NCBI RefSeq assembly: GCF_000497575.1
Contig: NZ_APJI01000011.1
Coordinates: 62,001 to 126,000, forward strand
From: Afipia sp. OHSU_II-C1
GTDB taxonomy: Bacteria > Pseudomonadota > Alphaproteobacteria > Rhizobiales > Xanthobacteraceae
Reading direction: 5' to 3'
DNA length: 64,000 bases
The position numbers were made by a program, and so were the translations under genes. Positions 12,135 to 29,180 of this stretch are shown one piece after another. Within the stretch, counting starts at the first letter, position 1, and each line of letters opens with the position of its first letter. The notes under the pieces were generated by a model. That model ran no database searches. It was given only the letters and a program-made list of their open reading frames with translations, and had not been told where the DNA came from.

Positions 12135-14111
12135 TCACTCGTCATCATCATCATCATCATCATCGTCGTCGTCATCCTCGGCCGGATGATGCGACTGATG
12201 AAGCTGGTCGTCCCAGAGCTTCCGGTACATGCCGTCAGCCTTGAGCAGCTCGGCGTGCGGGCCGCGTTCGATGGCCTTGCCGTTGCTGATGACAATGATT
12301 TCGTCCATGTCGACCACCGACGTCAGCCGATGGGTCGAGAAGATCATGGTGCGGCCCTTGGCGACCTTGAGCAGCGTGCGGTTGATCGCCGCTTCCGTGG
12401 TCTGGTCCAGTGCCGAGGTCGCCTCATCCAGCAGCAGCACCGACGGATTGCGGACAATGGCGCGCGCAATCGCGATGCGCTGGCGCTGGCCGCCGGACAG
12501 CGTATCGCCACGCTCGCCGACCACCGTGTCGTACTTCTGCGGCAGCGTCATGATGTATTGGTGAATCTCGGCCTTCTTCGCCGCATCCACGACCTCGGCA
12601 TCCGTCGCGCCGTCCTTGCCGAGACGGATGTTCTCGCGGAGCGACATGTTGAACAGCATGTTCTCTTGGAACACCACCGCCATGCTCCTCCGCAGCGAGT
12701 CGCGCGTCACCCTGCGGACATCGACGCCGTCGATGGTGACCTTGCCCTCGTTCGGCTCGTAAAGGCGCAGGATCAGATTGAGCAGCGTGCTCTTGCCCGA
12801 GCCGCTCGGTCCGACGATGGCGATGTTCTTTCCTGCCCCGAGCTTTAGCGAGAGACCGTCCAGAACCGCGTTGTCGCTGCCTTCGTATTTGAAGACCACC
12901 CGATCGAAGGCGATGTTGTCGGTAATGCGCGGCAGATCCGGCGCGCCGGGCCGGTCGGCGCCGCGCGTCGGCTCGTCAAGCAATTCTTCCATGTGGCGCA
13001 CAGCAGCGGCGGCCTGGATCGCGACGGGAATGAAGTGCATCAGATGCGCGATGTTGTAGGAAATTTCCCAGAACGCGCTTTCGAAGGTGACGAACGTGCC
13101 GATGGAAATCTTGCCGATGGTGGCGAGATAGGCGCCGATCGCCAGCACGATCAGATGCAGCAGCAGCACCGACACGGTGACGGTGCGTTCCACCATGGTC
13201 GAAAGAAAGGTCGCATCCGCCATCGAGCGGCGTGCCGCGTTGTTGCGGAAGGAGAACCAGCCGAACGCCTTGCGCTGCAGGCCGAACGCCTTCACCACCA
13301 TCTGCGCGGCGACATTCTCCTGCACCACGCCGAGGATCGCCGACTCGTTGACCTTCTGCTCGTAGTTCGCCTGAACGGCCTTGGGTGTCAGGATGCGCGG
13401 GCCGATCAGCGTGATCGGAAAGATCAGCAGCGCGACCGCCGCAAGCTGCCAGTTCAGCCAGATCATCAGGCCGATGCCGGCGATCAGCTCGAGGAACGGC
13501 AGCATCGCGCTGTTGGCGAAATGCTTGACCGATGATTCATAGCCCGCCATGTCGACGGAAAAACGCGACAGGATCTCGCCGCGCTTGGTGCGCCCGAAGA
13601 ATGCCGCCGGCAGGTTCTGGACGTGCTCGAACAGCCGGGAGCGGACGTCGGAGATAACCGCCGCCGCCAGCCGCGCATCCCAGCGCTCATACCAGACCGC
13701 GACAATGGATGTAATGATGCCCGCGGCAGCCAGCACACCCAGAATGGTGTAGAGCGCCTGGAAATCCTCCTCGCCGAGCGCGTCGTCGATCAGGAATTTC
13801 AGGCTGAGCGGCATGATGACGTTGAACAACGTCTCGATAAACAGGCCGATCGCGACGAAGCTGAGCCAGGTCTTGTAATTGCGAAGGTGCGGCCAGGTGA
13901 ATCGCCACAGGGTCGCGAACGCGCCCGCGGCCTCGCTCGCGGTATAGGCGACGAGATCCTCATCGTCGTCGTCATCATCGTCGTCGATATCGTCCGGCTC
14001 GGGAGGCGCAGGAATATCGGCTTGTGCCGCAGCAAGGCGCACAGCTTCATCGTCGAGCGGCTTGCCCGACGCTGGCTCCTCGGTATCCGGGGTGGGCGGC
14101 CTCGTTGCCAT
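12135..14111 (-). CDS. ABC transporter, fused membrane and ATPase domains (exporter type), with poly-Asp tails
   Basis: A 658-residue half-transporter. A six-helix membrane domain spans about residues 85-370 (e.g. LFIETLFNVIMPLSLKFLID). The ATPase domain follows, with Walker A GPSGSGKST (about residue 433), signature LSGGQRQRIAIARA (about 537) and Walker B VLLLDEATSALD (about 558). It would work as a homodimer in the inner membrane. Two acidic runs are odd: residues 40-52 (mostly Asp) and a C-terminal tail of about 12 Asp ending in Glu, encoded by GAT/GAC trinucleotide repeats. It starts 76 nt after the amine-oxidase/methyltransferase gene, so both are probably one operon and this may export or flip that enzyme's product (inference). 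Confidence 0.92.
   Translation of the reverse strand: MATRPPTPDTEEPASGKPLDDEAVRLAAAQADIPAPPEPDDIDDDDDDDDEDLVAYTASEAAGAFATLWRFTWPHLRNYKTWLSFVAIGLFIETLFNVIMPLSLKFLIDDALGEEDFQALYTILGVLAAAGIITSIVAVWYERWDARLAAAVISDVRSRLFEHVQNLPAAFFGRTKRGEILSRFSVDMAGYESSVKHFANSAMLPFLELIAGIGLMIWLNWQLAAVALLIFPITLIGPRILTPKAVQANYEQKVNESAILGVVQENVAAQMVVKAFGLQRKAFGWFSFRNNAARRSMADATFLSTMVERTVTVSVLLLHLIVLAIGAYLATIGKISIGTFVTFESAFWEISYNIAHLMHFIPVAIQAAAAVRHMEELLDEPTRGADRPGAPDLPRITDNIAFDRVVFKYEGSDNAVLDGLSLKLGAGKNIAIVGPSGSGKSTLLNLILRLYEPNEGKVTIDGVDVRRVTRDSLRRSMAVVFQENMLFNMSLRENIRLGKDGATDAEVVDAAKKAEIHQYIMTLPQKYDTVVGERGDTLSGGQRQRIAIARAIVRNPSVLLLDEATSALDQTTEAAINRTLLKVAKGRTMIFSTHRLTSVVDMDEIIVISNGKAIERGPHAELLKADGMYRKLWDDQLHQSHHPAEDDDDDDDDDDDDE
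12138..12178 (-). repeat. Trinucleotide microsatellite encoding the poly-Asp C-terminus
   Basis: The plus strand shows repeated TCA and TCG triplets, read on the minus strand as GAT and GAC codons just before the stop of the ABC transporter gene. A second shorter GAC/GAT run at 13957-13993 encodes the N-terminal Asp run. Repeat-length changes would stay in frame and only alter the number of aspartates. Confidence 0.85.
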
Positions 14112-14187
14112 CTAAAACCGTCGCTGCGCGGCCAAACGGCCGCAATCACTCGCCGCAACGGCCGGACGACCGGTGCGCCTTAAGCGA

Positions 14188-16242
14188 TTAGTCGTCGTCG
14201 GCAATCTTGTCAAAGAACGAATAACGCAGGCTGTCGGCGTCGGCGTACCAGTCGCCCGGCCCCTTGTTCGCCGCGAGCGTCGCGTCCCAAACCGCGTCGG
14301 TGGTATCGCGGCGATGCATGGACAGGTCGAAACCGTTGCCGAAGAATAGTTCGGACCATTCCCACCAGGTGCCCAGTTTTTTGACACCGCGCAGCAGGTC
14401 GTAGCGGTCGATCAGGGCCGGCGCCATGTCGCTGGTGATCGATCCGAACACGAAACCAGTCTTCACCACGCGATTGAGTTCGCGGACGGCACGGGTCACC
14501 TGCTTCGGCGAGACGTGGCAGAGGCTGGTCTCGAAAACGAAATCGAACTCTTCGGCCTTGAACGGCAGTTTGGTGAGCGAGCCGAGCTTGTTGTACTTGC
14601 GCAGCGCCTTCGGCGTCTTGCCGTGGATGTACCGGTTGTTCTCGACACCCCAGGCATCGATGCCGCGTTCGCGCAGCGCACCGACCAGCTCACCGCTCGC
14701 CGAACCGGCGACCAGCAGCTTGTAGCCCTTGGCCCGGTTCCAGACGATCTTGATGAGGTTCATCAGATAGTCCGGATCGGTGAACTTGTTCCACACCTCC
14801 CCGTAAGGGCCGGTGTTGCGATAGTTGTCGAAATAGGCGCGATCGATCTTGTCGGACGGCACGTTGCCGCTCTCGCCGCGCTCATAACGCAGCTTGATCA
14901 TCTGCGTGAGGATGATGTCGGTCGCCGCATCCGACGAGTCCAGCAGGCCATTCAGCGTGGAGTCGAACAGATAATCACCCACCACAACAAAGCCGGGATG
15001 ATCTGTCGGCTCAGGGTGATGGTTGGTCATCACGTCGCGCGCAGGCAATCCGCCCGGAATGCAGTTCACCGACGACAGCCAGCGGTGGGTCTTGCCTTCG
15101 AGGAAATGCGCGCGGGCATTGCCAAACGACTTCGGCAACGACTTGATCGCCGCGTCGATCAGTTCCTTGTCGCTGAGATTGGCGAACGCCAGCGCGTCCG
15201 AGCCCGGAATCAGCCAGTTCAGCACGCCGTGTCGGCCGACATCATGCCGTGCGCCTTCGACATAAACGCAGCAGCCGCCGAACGCCTCGGACATCCACCA
15301 CGCGCCCGGAACCTTGTCACCCCAGAACGGCTCATCGAACAGGATCGAGACGCGCAGGTAGTGCGCAGGACGATCGAAGTAAGCGATGTGCTTGATCATC
15401 GAATGGCGCAGCAGTTCGCCATCCCAGTTCATGGTGGTCAGCCACGAATGCGGCAGGCACATCACGACGAGGTCGTGCTCCTTGGTGATCGGCCCCTTGC
15501 CGTTCATCATGTTGATGGCGTAGCGGCCGGAATCCGCCTTGCCGACTTTGAGAACTCGATGGTTCAACTGAATGTCGGCCTCGATTTCACTTCGCAGGCT
15601 GTGGATGAGTTGCTCGTTGCCGTTCTGGATCGAGTAGAGGCCAATGTAGCCGTCCACATCCATCACGAAGTTCTTCAGCGCATTGAGCCCGTTGGTGTTG
15701 TGCGGCTCGGTGGCGATGTCCGACCGCGCCATCACTTTCAGGAAGCGCTTGGCGACCGGATCGGCGACTTCACGGTCCAGCAGTTCCTCGGCGCTGATGT
15801 AGGCCCATGGATGTTCGTTGTCGTGGGCGCCGACGCCCTCATAGTACTCCGTCGGTGACACCATTTTGGTGCAGAGCTTGCGGAAATCCTCGATCGCCTT
15901 GGCGGTCTGCGGTCCGTACTTGCGCCGCATGCCGGGCACATCGTCCAGCAGTTCTCCGTCAAGCTGCACCTGCTCGGCGTCCATCGGGATGGTCTGCAAG
16001 CCGAAATGCTGGATCAGCTCCCGCAGCGGATCAGGACCCGTCATCGAGTAGTCATAGATCTCGGCCACGCCCGCTTCGTACATCGCCGGCGCGGTATCGA
16101 ATTTCTTGGTCAGGATTTTCCCACCGACGCGATCGGACGCCTCGTAGATCGTGACGCGGCAAAGCGCCCCAAGTTTCTTCTTGAGGTACCAGGCGCTCAT
16201 CAGGCCACCCGGGCCACCGCCTACAATCGCAAGATCGAGCAT
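14188..16242 (-). CDS. Flavin amine-oxidase domain fused to a SAM-dependent methyltransferase domain
   Basis: A 684-residue two-domain protein. The N-terminal part (about residues 1-455) is an amine-oxidase-like flavoprotein: LAIVGGGPGGLMSAWYLKKK at residue 4, IYEASDRVGGKI, and the C-terminal FAD motif PGFVVVGDYLFDSTLNGLLD near residue 430. From about residue 525 there is a class I methyltransferase: motif I as LLVAGSASGELVGALRERGI, acidic residue in WGVENN, then EFDFVFETSLCHVSPKQVTR and a reaction-loop RVVKTGFVFGSI. I know of no characterised enzyme with this exact pair. It begins with the operon that includes the poly-Asp ABC exporter, so a methylated, oxidised small molecule or lipid is a reasonable guess, no more. 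The start fits: MLDLAIVGGGPGG begins right at the Rossmann motif. Confidence 0.8.
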   Translation of the reverse strand: MLDLAIVGGGPGGLMSAWYLKKKLGALCRVTIYEASDRVGGKILTKKFDTAPAMYEAGVAEIYDYSMTGPDPLRELIQHFGLQTIPMDAEQVQLDGELLDDVPGMRRKYGPQTAKAIEDFRKLCTKMVSPTEYYEGVGAHDNEHPWAYISAEELLDREVADPVAKRFLKVMARSDIATEPHNTNGLNALKNFVMDVDGYIGLYSIQNGNEQLIHSLRSEIEADIQLNHRVLKVGKADSGRYAINMMNGKGPITKEHDLVVMCLPHSWLTTMNWDGELLRHSMIKHIAYFDRPAHYLRVSILFDEPFWGDKVPGAWWMSEAFGGCCVYVEGARHDVGRHGVLNWLIPGSDALAFANLSDKELIDAAIKSLPKSFGNARAHFLEGKTHRWLSSVNCIPGGLPARDVMTNHHPEPTDHPGFVVVGDYLFDSTLNGLLDSSDAATDIILTQMIKLRYERGESGNVPSDKIDRAYFDNYRNTGPYGEVWNKFTDPDYLMNLIKIVWNRAKGYKLLVAGSASGELVGALRERGIDAWGVENNRYIHGKTPKALRKYNKLGSLTKLPFKAEEFDFVFETSLCHVSPKQVTRAVRELNRVVKTGFVFGSITSDMAPALIDRYDLLRGVKKLGTWWEWSELFFGNGFDLSMHRRDTTDAVWDATLAANKGPGDWYADADSLRYSFFDKIADDD

Positions 16243-16376
16243 GTCGTCCTTCGCCCCTCGCCGGGTGCCCGTTCGGGTTTTAAGCCGGTCTAACTCAGCT
16301 TAAACAAATGCGTTTTTCATCTGAAGGGAAGATGAACAAAGCGCGATCCGACACGAAAAAGGCCTGCGGTGCCTAA
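16243..16376. other. Spacer between the structured RNA candidate and the amine-oxidase fusion gene
   Basis: About 130 nt without a gene. On the minus strand it joins the RNA candidate's terminator to the start codon at 16242. No clear promoter was identified, although the AT-richer stretch around 16300-16325 could hold one. Confidence 0.4.
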
Positions 16377-16403
16377 AAGAACAGCGTTTTTTGCTGTTCC
16401 GGC
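16377..16403 (-). terminator. Intrinsic terminator of the structured RNA candidate
   Basis: Minus strand: GAACAGC, a loop of A residues, GCTGTTC, followed by TTTT. The same hairpin read on the plus strand is followed by CGGC and would not terminate, so it fixes the direction of the upstream RNA as minus. Confidence 0.75.
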
Positions 16404-16575
16404 TTGGCCTTGCCGGGAGCGAGGGCAATCAGAGCGCCGGCATCGCAACACCGGCAGCACCCGCCCGGGAGGGCGGCTCAGGTGGCGGGGGACCGCATGC
16501 CGGAAAAGAAATAGGCCGGCTGGCGCCGGCCCATGGAGGTGTTCCTCAGTATTCCGAGCCACGAACACCAAAATA
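16377..16575 (-). ncRNA. Candidate structured RNA (sRNA or cis-acting leader), unidentified
   Basis: About 200 nt on the minus strand with no plausible protein but a run of perfect stems: GGTGTTC/GAACACC (16538-16569) with an inner CTC/GAG pair, GGCCGGC/GCCGGCC (16514-16531), CCGGCAT/ATGCCGG enclosing a GC-rich core (16437-16503), CCGGC/GCCGG (16399-16416), and a final intrinsic terminator. The size and the terminator fit a free-standing sRNA. It lies upstream of, and in the same direction as, the amine-oxidase fusion gene, so an attenuation-type leader is an alternative. It does not match tmRNA, RNase P or SRP RNA; I could neither confirm nor exclude 6S RNA. Exact 5' end unknown. Confidence 0.45.
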
Positions 16576-16776
16576 ATCACCGCGAGGCGATCATGTCCTA
16601 TGGCTTCAAACTAATCGCCCGTTTCTAATCGCCCTGCCCAATCGTGTGCGCGTGTGAGTTGGTCACAGAATAGCCACACAGTAATACGGCCGCCGGGCGA
16701 TACATCCCCCAAATGGGTCAAAGCCGTAAGAGGTATTGCTCAGGACGAACATCAGGTCCCGAAGCACCCGCCTGCG

Positions 16777-17901
16777 CTATTTGATGACGAGCCGCGCCAT
16801 CATGGCGGCAAGCTCGCTCTGGCGCGACACGCCCACCTTGGAAAAAACTCGCTTCAGGACCGATCGCGCGGTTTCTTCGGCAATTCCAAGCCGCTCCGCA
16901 GCGTCTTTTGGCGATAATCCGGAACCCACCAGTGCGGCAATGCGAGCCTCGCCCAGCGTTACACCGAGAACATCGCGGATCAGCGATGGATCGGGAATGC
17001 CGTCGGCGGTCGGATTCATCAAGAGCACAATCGCCCGCGCACGGGTGAGAAAACCGTTGCCGACATTCTTCGCCGGGATCGGCAGCACATACAGCGCCAG
17101 CGGCCGGCTGGCGTGCTGCCGATGGACCAGGATCGGTTTGGTTTCCTGCGACAGGATAATCCGGTTCCCGTCGAGGGCATTCCGGATCGCGGTCACGGCC
17201 TCCCCGCTCGCGGCTGGATTTGCCAGCACTAGGCGGTCGTTCACGATATTCAATCCGTCGCCGAGCAGCGCCTGAGAGGCCGCATTCGATGACACCACGC
17301 GGCCCATCGCGTCCAGCGCAAACACGCCGATTCCGATCCGGGCCATCGCAGTACCCATGCCGGCATTGACGGCCTGGGAGTCCATCAGATGAATGCTCAA
17401 TCGCAGCGATGTTTCCACGTGCGGGGCAAGCCGCTCCAGTATGTGCAACTCGTCTTCCGAGTATTCAGGGCGGCCGATCGCGCGCTGCACACTCAACGCG
17501 ACCTCAATATGAGGGTCCGGAGAGACGGTCGCGGCGGCGAAATATTTCAAGCCATACCGCCGCAGAAAGTCGCTGTAGAACGGATCGGTCTCCATTTCCT
17601 CAGGCGTCAGAAGATCGCGATCCGTAATGATATCCCGCTTGAAGAAATAGCCGCGCTCCCGCGCCCGGATTGCCCGGATATCGCGATCGCTCCAATTCTG
17701 GGCGTATTCGGCGCTCACTTCCCTCAGTGAAGGAGATTCGATGACGCCGAAACTACCGTCATCGCGGCCATAAATAAGGATTGCCCCGAAATCGTCGAAG
17801 CATTCCGTGACGATCTCGAGGGTCGAGGGCCAGCGAGAGGGATCGGACGCTGCGGCATAGATGGCTTCAATCGCCGCAATCAGGCGGTCATGCTGCTGCA
17901 A
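16777..17901 (-). CDS. LuxR-family transcriptional regulator
   Basis: A 374-residue protein with a C-terminal LuxR/FixJ-type helix-turn-helix (about residues 310-370: LTLGEARIAALVGSGLSPKD then AAERLGIAEETARSVLKRVF). The middle (about 185-290) looks PAS-like; the N-terminal region has no motif I recognise. The ORF has an in-frame stop nine codons upstream, and the only usable start is a TTG at 17901 preceded by GAGG with seven bases spacing, so a TTG start is likely. The signal is unknown; its targets could include the neighbouring oxidase/exporter operon (inference from position only). Confidence 0.85.
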   Translation of the reverse strand: MQQHDRLIAAIEAIYAAASDPSRWPSTLEIVTECFDDFGAILIYGRDDGSFGVIESPSLREVSAEYAQNWSDRDIRAIRARERGYFFKRDIITDRDLLTPEEMETDPFYSDFLRRYGLKYFAAATVSPDPHIEVALSVQRAIGRPEYSEDELHILERLAPHVETSLRLSIHLMDSQAVNAGMGTAMARIGIGVFALDAMGRVVSSNAASQALLGDGLNIVNDRLVLANPAASGEAVTAIRNALDGNRIILSQETKPILVHRQHASRPLALYVLPIPAKNVGNGFLTRARAIVLLMNPTADGIPDPSLIRDVLGVTLGEARIAALVGSGLSPKDAAERLGIAEETARSVLKRVFSKVGVSRQSELAAMMARLVIK

Positions 17902-18024
17902 AACAGGCCTCGCAATGGCATCAGATCAAGAACTATAAAAATAGCATGGTGTTCCGGCCGCCTGCGTGAGGAGGATCACATAAGCGTAAACACGTGGGGC
18001 CGCTGAAAAGTCCGCCACCCTAAC

Positions 18025-18054
18025 AAAAAGGCCGCCCTGAGGGCGGCCTTTTTT
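18025..18054 (-). terminator. Terminator of the rpoBC transcript (bidirectional)
   Basis: The perfect stem AAGGCCGCCC / GGGCGGCCTT with a three-base loop is followed by T-runs on both strands: TTTTTG on the minus strand after rpoC and TTTTTT on the plus strand. It lies 33 nt downstream of the rpoC stop. Confidence 0.9.
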
Positions 18055-18086
18055 AGTCATGGCTGACGCGACCCCGCGCGAGAAGA

Positions 18087-22286
<4,200 letters not shown>

Positions 22287-22377
22287 CGTCTTCTCCTCGC
22301 GTGCCGATCGTCACCGGCAGCAAATTCGAAACTTGTCAGTTGTCTCGCGCCCTGCCCGACGTTCAGACAAGGCGCGG

Positions 22378-22402
22378 ATGCCCGGCCGCTCGGGCCGGGC
22401 AT
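22378..22402 (-). promoter_or_regulatory. Hairpin in the rpoB-rpoC spacer
   Basis: Minus strand ATGCCCGGCC / GGCCGGGCAT with a five-base loop, only 10 nt after the rpoB stop. No T-run follows, so it is more likely a processing or mRNA-stability element than a terminator. Confidence 0.55.
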
Positions 22403-22412
22403 GAAATCTTGA

Positions 22413-26531
<4,119 letters not shown>

Positions 26532-26938
26532 CGTGGCCTCTCATTTTTGCCGCCCTTGACTGGCGGCCGCTTCCGGAGTGCGATGGGCACCGCATCCGGG
26601 TTGAATTTCAAATCGCCCGGACAACCGTCCCGGCCTCGCGGCATCCGAGCTTCAGGCGGCGGGCTTTCCCGTTCCGAATCTCAAGACGCAAAATGACGCG
26701 CGGAGCGTTAGTGGCGCTCTGCCCGTCAAAACAATCCCTACGGCCTGTTAAAGCCCGAAATATCTCGTCTCCCAACGTCCCGCCTTGAAATCGATCCGGG
26801 TTTCAAAGGGCGATCCGTCCTTTCGTGCCTCCGCCTATGTAGGCGGTCATCGCGGCGATTCGAGGGGGTCAATCATCGAACCGTCACACATTAAAGTGTC
26901 CGGCCGGTCCCGAAGGACCGGCCGGGAAACATAACGAC
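26532..26938 (-). other. rplL-rpoB intergenic region
   Basis: About 400 nt with no credible gene on either strand. The first part after rplL holds a very stable hairpin (26900-26925). The remainder up to rpoB is typical of the partial-attenuation and RNase III processing region that sets the L12 to RNA polymerase ratio in other proteobacteria; I see no unambiguous promoter in it. Confidence 0.55.
26900..26925 (-). promoter_or_regulatory. UUCG-capped hairpin after rplL (attenuator or processing site)
   Basis: On the transcript strand an 11-bp perfect stem CCGGCCGGTCC / GGACCGGCCGG is closed by a TTCG tetraloop with the favoured C-G closing pair. It is followed by ACACTTTAATG, a weak T-run. 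Position right after rplL fits the attenuator that reduces read-through into rpoBC. Confidence 0.75.
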
Positions 26939-27316
<378 letters not shown>

Positions 27317-27368
27317 TTTAACTTTCCTTCAGCGTATCAGTTCGAACCAGTTGAGATGGAGAATGGCG

Positions 27369-27887
27369 TCACGCCGCTTCACCCTTTGAGGCATAGGCCT
27401 GAACCACGCGGGCCAGCTTCGCAGCAGGCGCGGTGGAGAGCTGAGCGATCTTGGTCGCCGGCGCCACAAGGAGGCCGAGGATCTTCGCGCGCAGTTCATC
27501 AAGCGACGGCAGCGAGGCAAGCGCCTTCACAGCGTCGGGATTCAGGACGGTGGTTCCCATCGCGCCGCCAAGGATGACGAACTTCTCGTTCGCCTTGGCG
27601 AATTCGATGGCAACTTTCGGTGCTGCTACCGGATCGTTTGAAGTCGCGATCACGGTCGGCCCCTTCAACAGGGAGCCGATGGAAACAACATCCGTGCCTT
27701 CCAGAGCAATTTTGGCGAGACGGTTCTTCGAGACCTTCACCGAGGCGCCAGCCTGCTTCATCTGCGTCCGCAGAGTCTGCATCTGGGCAACGGTCAGGCC
27801 GGAATAATGAGCAACGACCGCAACGCCCGTGGTCTTGAAGACCTCGTTCAGCGTTTCGACCGCCTCTTTTTTTGCCGCTCGTTCCAC
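27369..27887 (-). CDS. rplJ: 50S ribosomal protein L10
   Basis: A 172-residue L10, base of the L12 stalk and autogenous repressor of rplJL. The true start is judged to be the GTG at 27887 ([18 protein letters not shown]), preceded by GGAAAGAG; the open frame extends upstream to 27974 but that part overlaps the leader and is not conserved in character. Conserved L10 sequence includes [19 protein letters not shown] and [15 protein letters not shown]. The C-terminus binds L12 dimers. Confidence 0.95.
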   Translation of the reverse strand: MERAAKKEAVETLNEVFKTTGVAVVAHYSGLTVAQMQTLRTQMKQAGASVKVSKNRLAKIALEGTDVVSIGSLLKGPTVIATSNDPVAAPKVAIEFAKANEKFVILGGAMGTTVLNPDAVKALASLPSLDELRAKILGLLVAPATKIAQLSTAPAAKLARVVQAYASKGEAA

Positions 27888-28114
27888 AGCAAGCTCTTTC
27901 CGGTTGGCGGTCCGCTTGAGACAGAACCGCCGGGTTGCACCGATCGTCCTGCCCGCTGGCCTCGAGACATTCATCTCTCAACACGTCGGGCACGACGACA
28001 TTTTCGGAAGCCTGCCCTCTCGCTCTGGTCTGCCTTGCGGCTCGCCGAAACGAGGTGTCGAGGTTCGAACCAAATCCGCAGCCACCGCCGAATCGGGGTG
28101 GATCACGAAATCCG

Positions 28115-28235
28115 GTTTTCACCCGTCTGTGCAGGAGATTAAGCGAAGCCGTTTCCACGCGGGATCAGGCAAGGCACCTGCAGTCTTGGACAGGATGGAA
28201 GCTTTCATCCGGCTTTCGCCGGAACCAGCCCCCTG
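28115..28235 (-). promoter_or_regulatory. L10 leader (ribosomal protein autoregulatory RNA)
   Basis: The minus strand contains CCAAGACTGCAGGTG (28175-28189) and, 30-70 nt further, CTTAATCTCCTGCACAGACG (within 28119-28143). CTGCAGGTG pairs with the CTCCTGCACAG segment to form the stem-and-kink structure bound by the L10-L12 complex in many bacteria. Two short hairpins (GGATG/CATCC and CCGGC/GCCGG, 28194-28228) precede it. It is about 230 nt before the rplJ start. Confidence 0.85.
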
Positions 28236-28446
28236 CCCGTTTTCTTCTGTCAAAACAAAGGCTTTCCGTTCCTTGTGAGCAATCCATGCGGAATGATCGA
28301 CGAGGAATGGACTCCTATTGGTTTGATTTTCGGAAAACGAACACGGACGCGCCAGCGATAGCCAGCACGCCCGGAAAGGAATGTTTAACGGGTCAGGTCC
28401 GCCTTGCCAAGGGGATTCTGAGTTCCATAAGCATTTTTCGGGCCAG

Positions 28447-28474
28447 AAGCCGCGCGGTCAGGCCGCGCGGCTAA
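28447..28474 (-). terminator. Hairpin after the diheme cytochrome gene (weak terminator)
   Basis: Minus strand AGCCGCGCGG / CCGCGCGGCT around a short loop, then TTCTGG. The stem is strong but there is no T-run, so termination is uncertain. It is 35 nt downstream of the cytochrome stop codon. Confidence 0.4.
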
Positions 28475-28508
28475 GCTGTCCGAAGCATAGCGAACCGGGC
28501 TCCGAAGC

Positions 28509-29180
28509 TCAACCTCTTGTGTTCGCTACAATTTTCGGACACGCGGCTCCAGCCGCAGCCCACGCCTTGATGAGATCGCCGAACTCTTTCTGGCTTCCCG
28601 GCGCCGGGGTCCGGTTGGCGCCCGGTGCCCAGGCCCAGCCAACCAGGCTGTCTTCGGCCATATGCTTCACAAGCGCCGCCATGTCCTTGCCGTCGTTGCG
28701 CTTCGGGTCCTTGATCTGCTCGCAGATCTGGCCGAGCGATTTGCCCTGCCATGCCATCTCCGCCGGGGCGAGATGCCACTGCGGGTGACCCGGCACACCG
28801 GCGGGATCGAAGTTGGTCTCGTGGTGACAAGTGTTACAGGCGAGACCGCCGGCCGCCCCCATGCCGCCCTCACCGCGCACCACCAGCGGCTGATGCGGGG
28901 TCATCTTGTTGGTCTGCGTCGGACGCTCCGTCGCAGGGTGACAGTTCATGCAGCGCGGCGACATCAACACCTTGCCGGCTTCCTCGAACAGCGCGACCGC
29001 GCGCTCATTCGGATTCTTGATGTCAGCAAAAGCGGACACCGGCTTCAGCTTCACCGGATTGACCGGTGGTTCCATCGCCGCATCCGCCTCACCGCGAAAT
29101 GCCGGGCCGGCGAAAGCCAGCAACGTCGCGGCGAAGGCGCCCGCTCCGAGCGCCATTACTCCTTGCCTGAGCAACCTCAT
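28509..29180 (-). CDS. Diheme c-type cytochrome, electron acceptor of a molybdenum hydroxylase
   Basis: A 223-residue exported protein. Residues 1-35 form a signal peptide ([20 protein letters not shown]). Two CXXCH heme-attachment motifs are seen, CMNCH (77-81) and CNTCH (115-119), the latter followed by a second His. The start overlaps the stop of the molybdopterin subunit by four bases (ATGA), so they are coupled. In related periplasmic isoquinoline 1-oxidoreductase or aldehyde oxidoreductase systems a cytochrome passes electrons from the [2Fe-2S] subunit to the respiratory chain; that role is inferred here. Confidence 0.85.
   Translation of the reverse strand: MRLLRQGVMALGAGAFAATLLAFAGPAFRGEADAAMEPPVNPVKLKPVSAFADIKNPNERAVALFEEAGKVLMSPRCMNCHPATERPTQTNKMTPHQPLVVRGEGGMGAAGGLACNTCHHETNFDPAGVPGHPQWHLAPAEMAWQGKSLGQICEQIKDPKRNDGKDMAALVKHMAEDSLVGWAWAPGANRTPAPGSQKEFGDLIKAWAAAGAACPKIVANTRG

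Larger units (their letters stand above)
27888..28508 (-). other. rplJ upstream region
   Basis: About 620 nt containing the L10 leader and, further upstream, sequence without a gene. A TTGACA at 28248-28253 (minus strand) is a possible -35, but the hexamer 17 nt on (GGCTGG) is a poor -10, so the promoter is not settled. Because rplA has its own terminator, a promoter for rplJL-rpoBC must lie here or upstream through the inserted genes. Confidence 0.5.

Noticed and set aside
16317-16580. 87-codon open frame on the minus strand through the structured RNA candidate
   Set aside because: It crosses the terminator hairpin and GC stems; the amino-acid composition is random (Arg/Pro-rich), so RNA structure is the better explanation.
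28248-28276. TTGACA as promoter of rplJL-rpoBC
   Set aside because: No acceptable -10 at 16-18 nt; left as unresolved, not annotated as a promoter.
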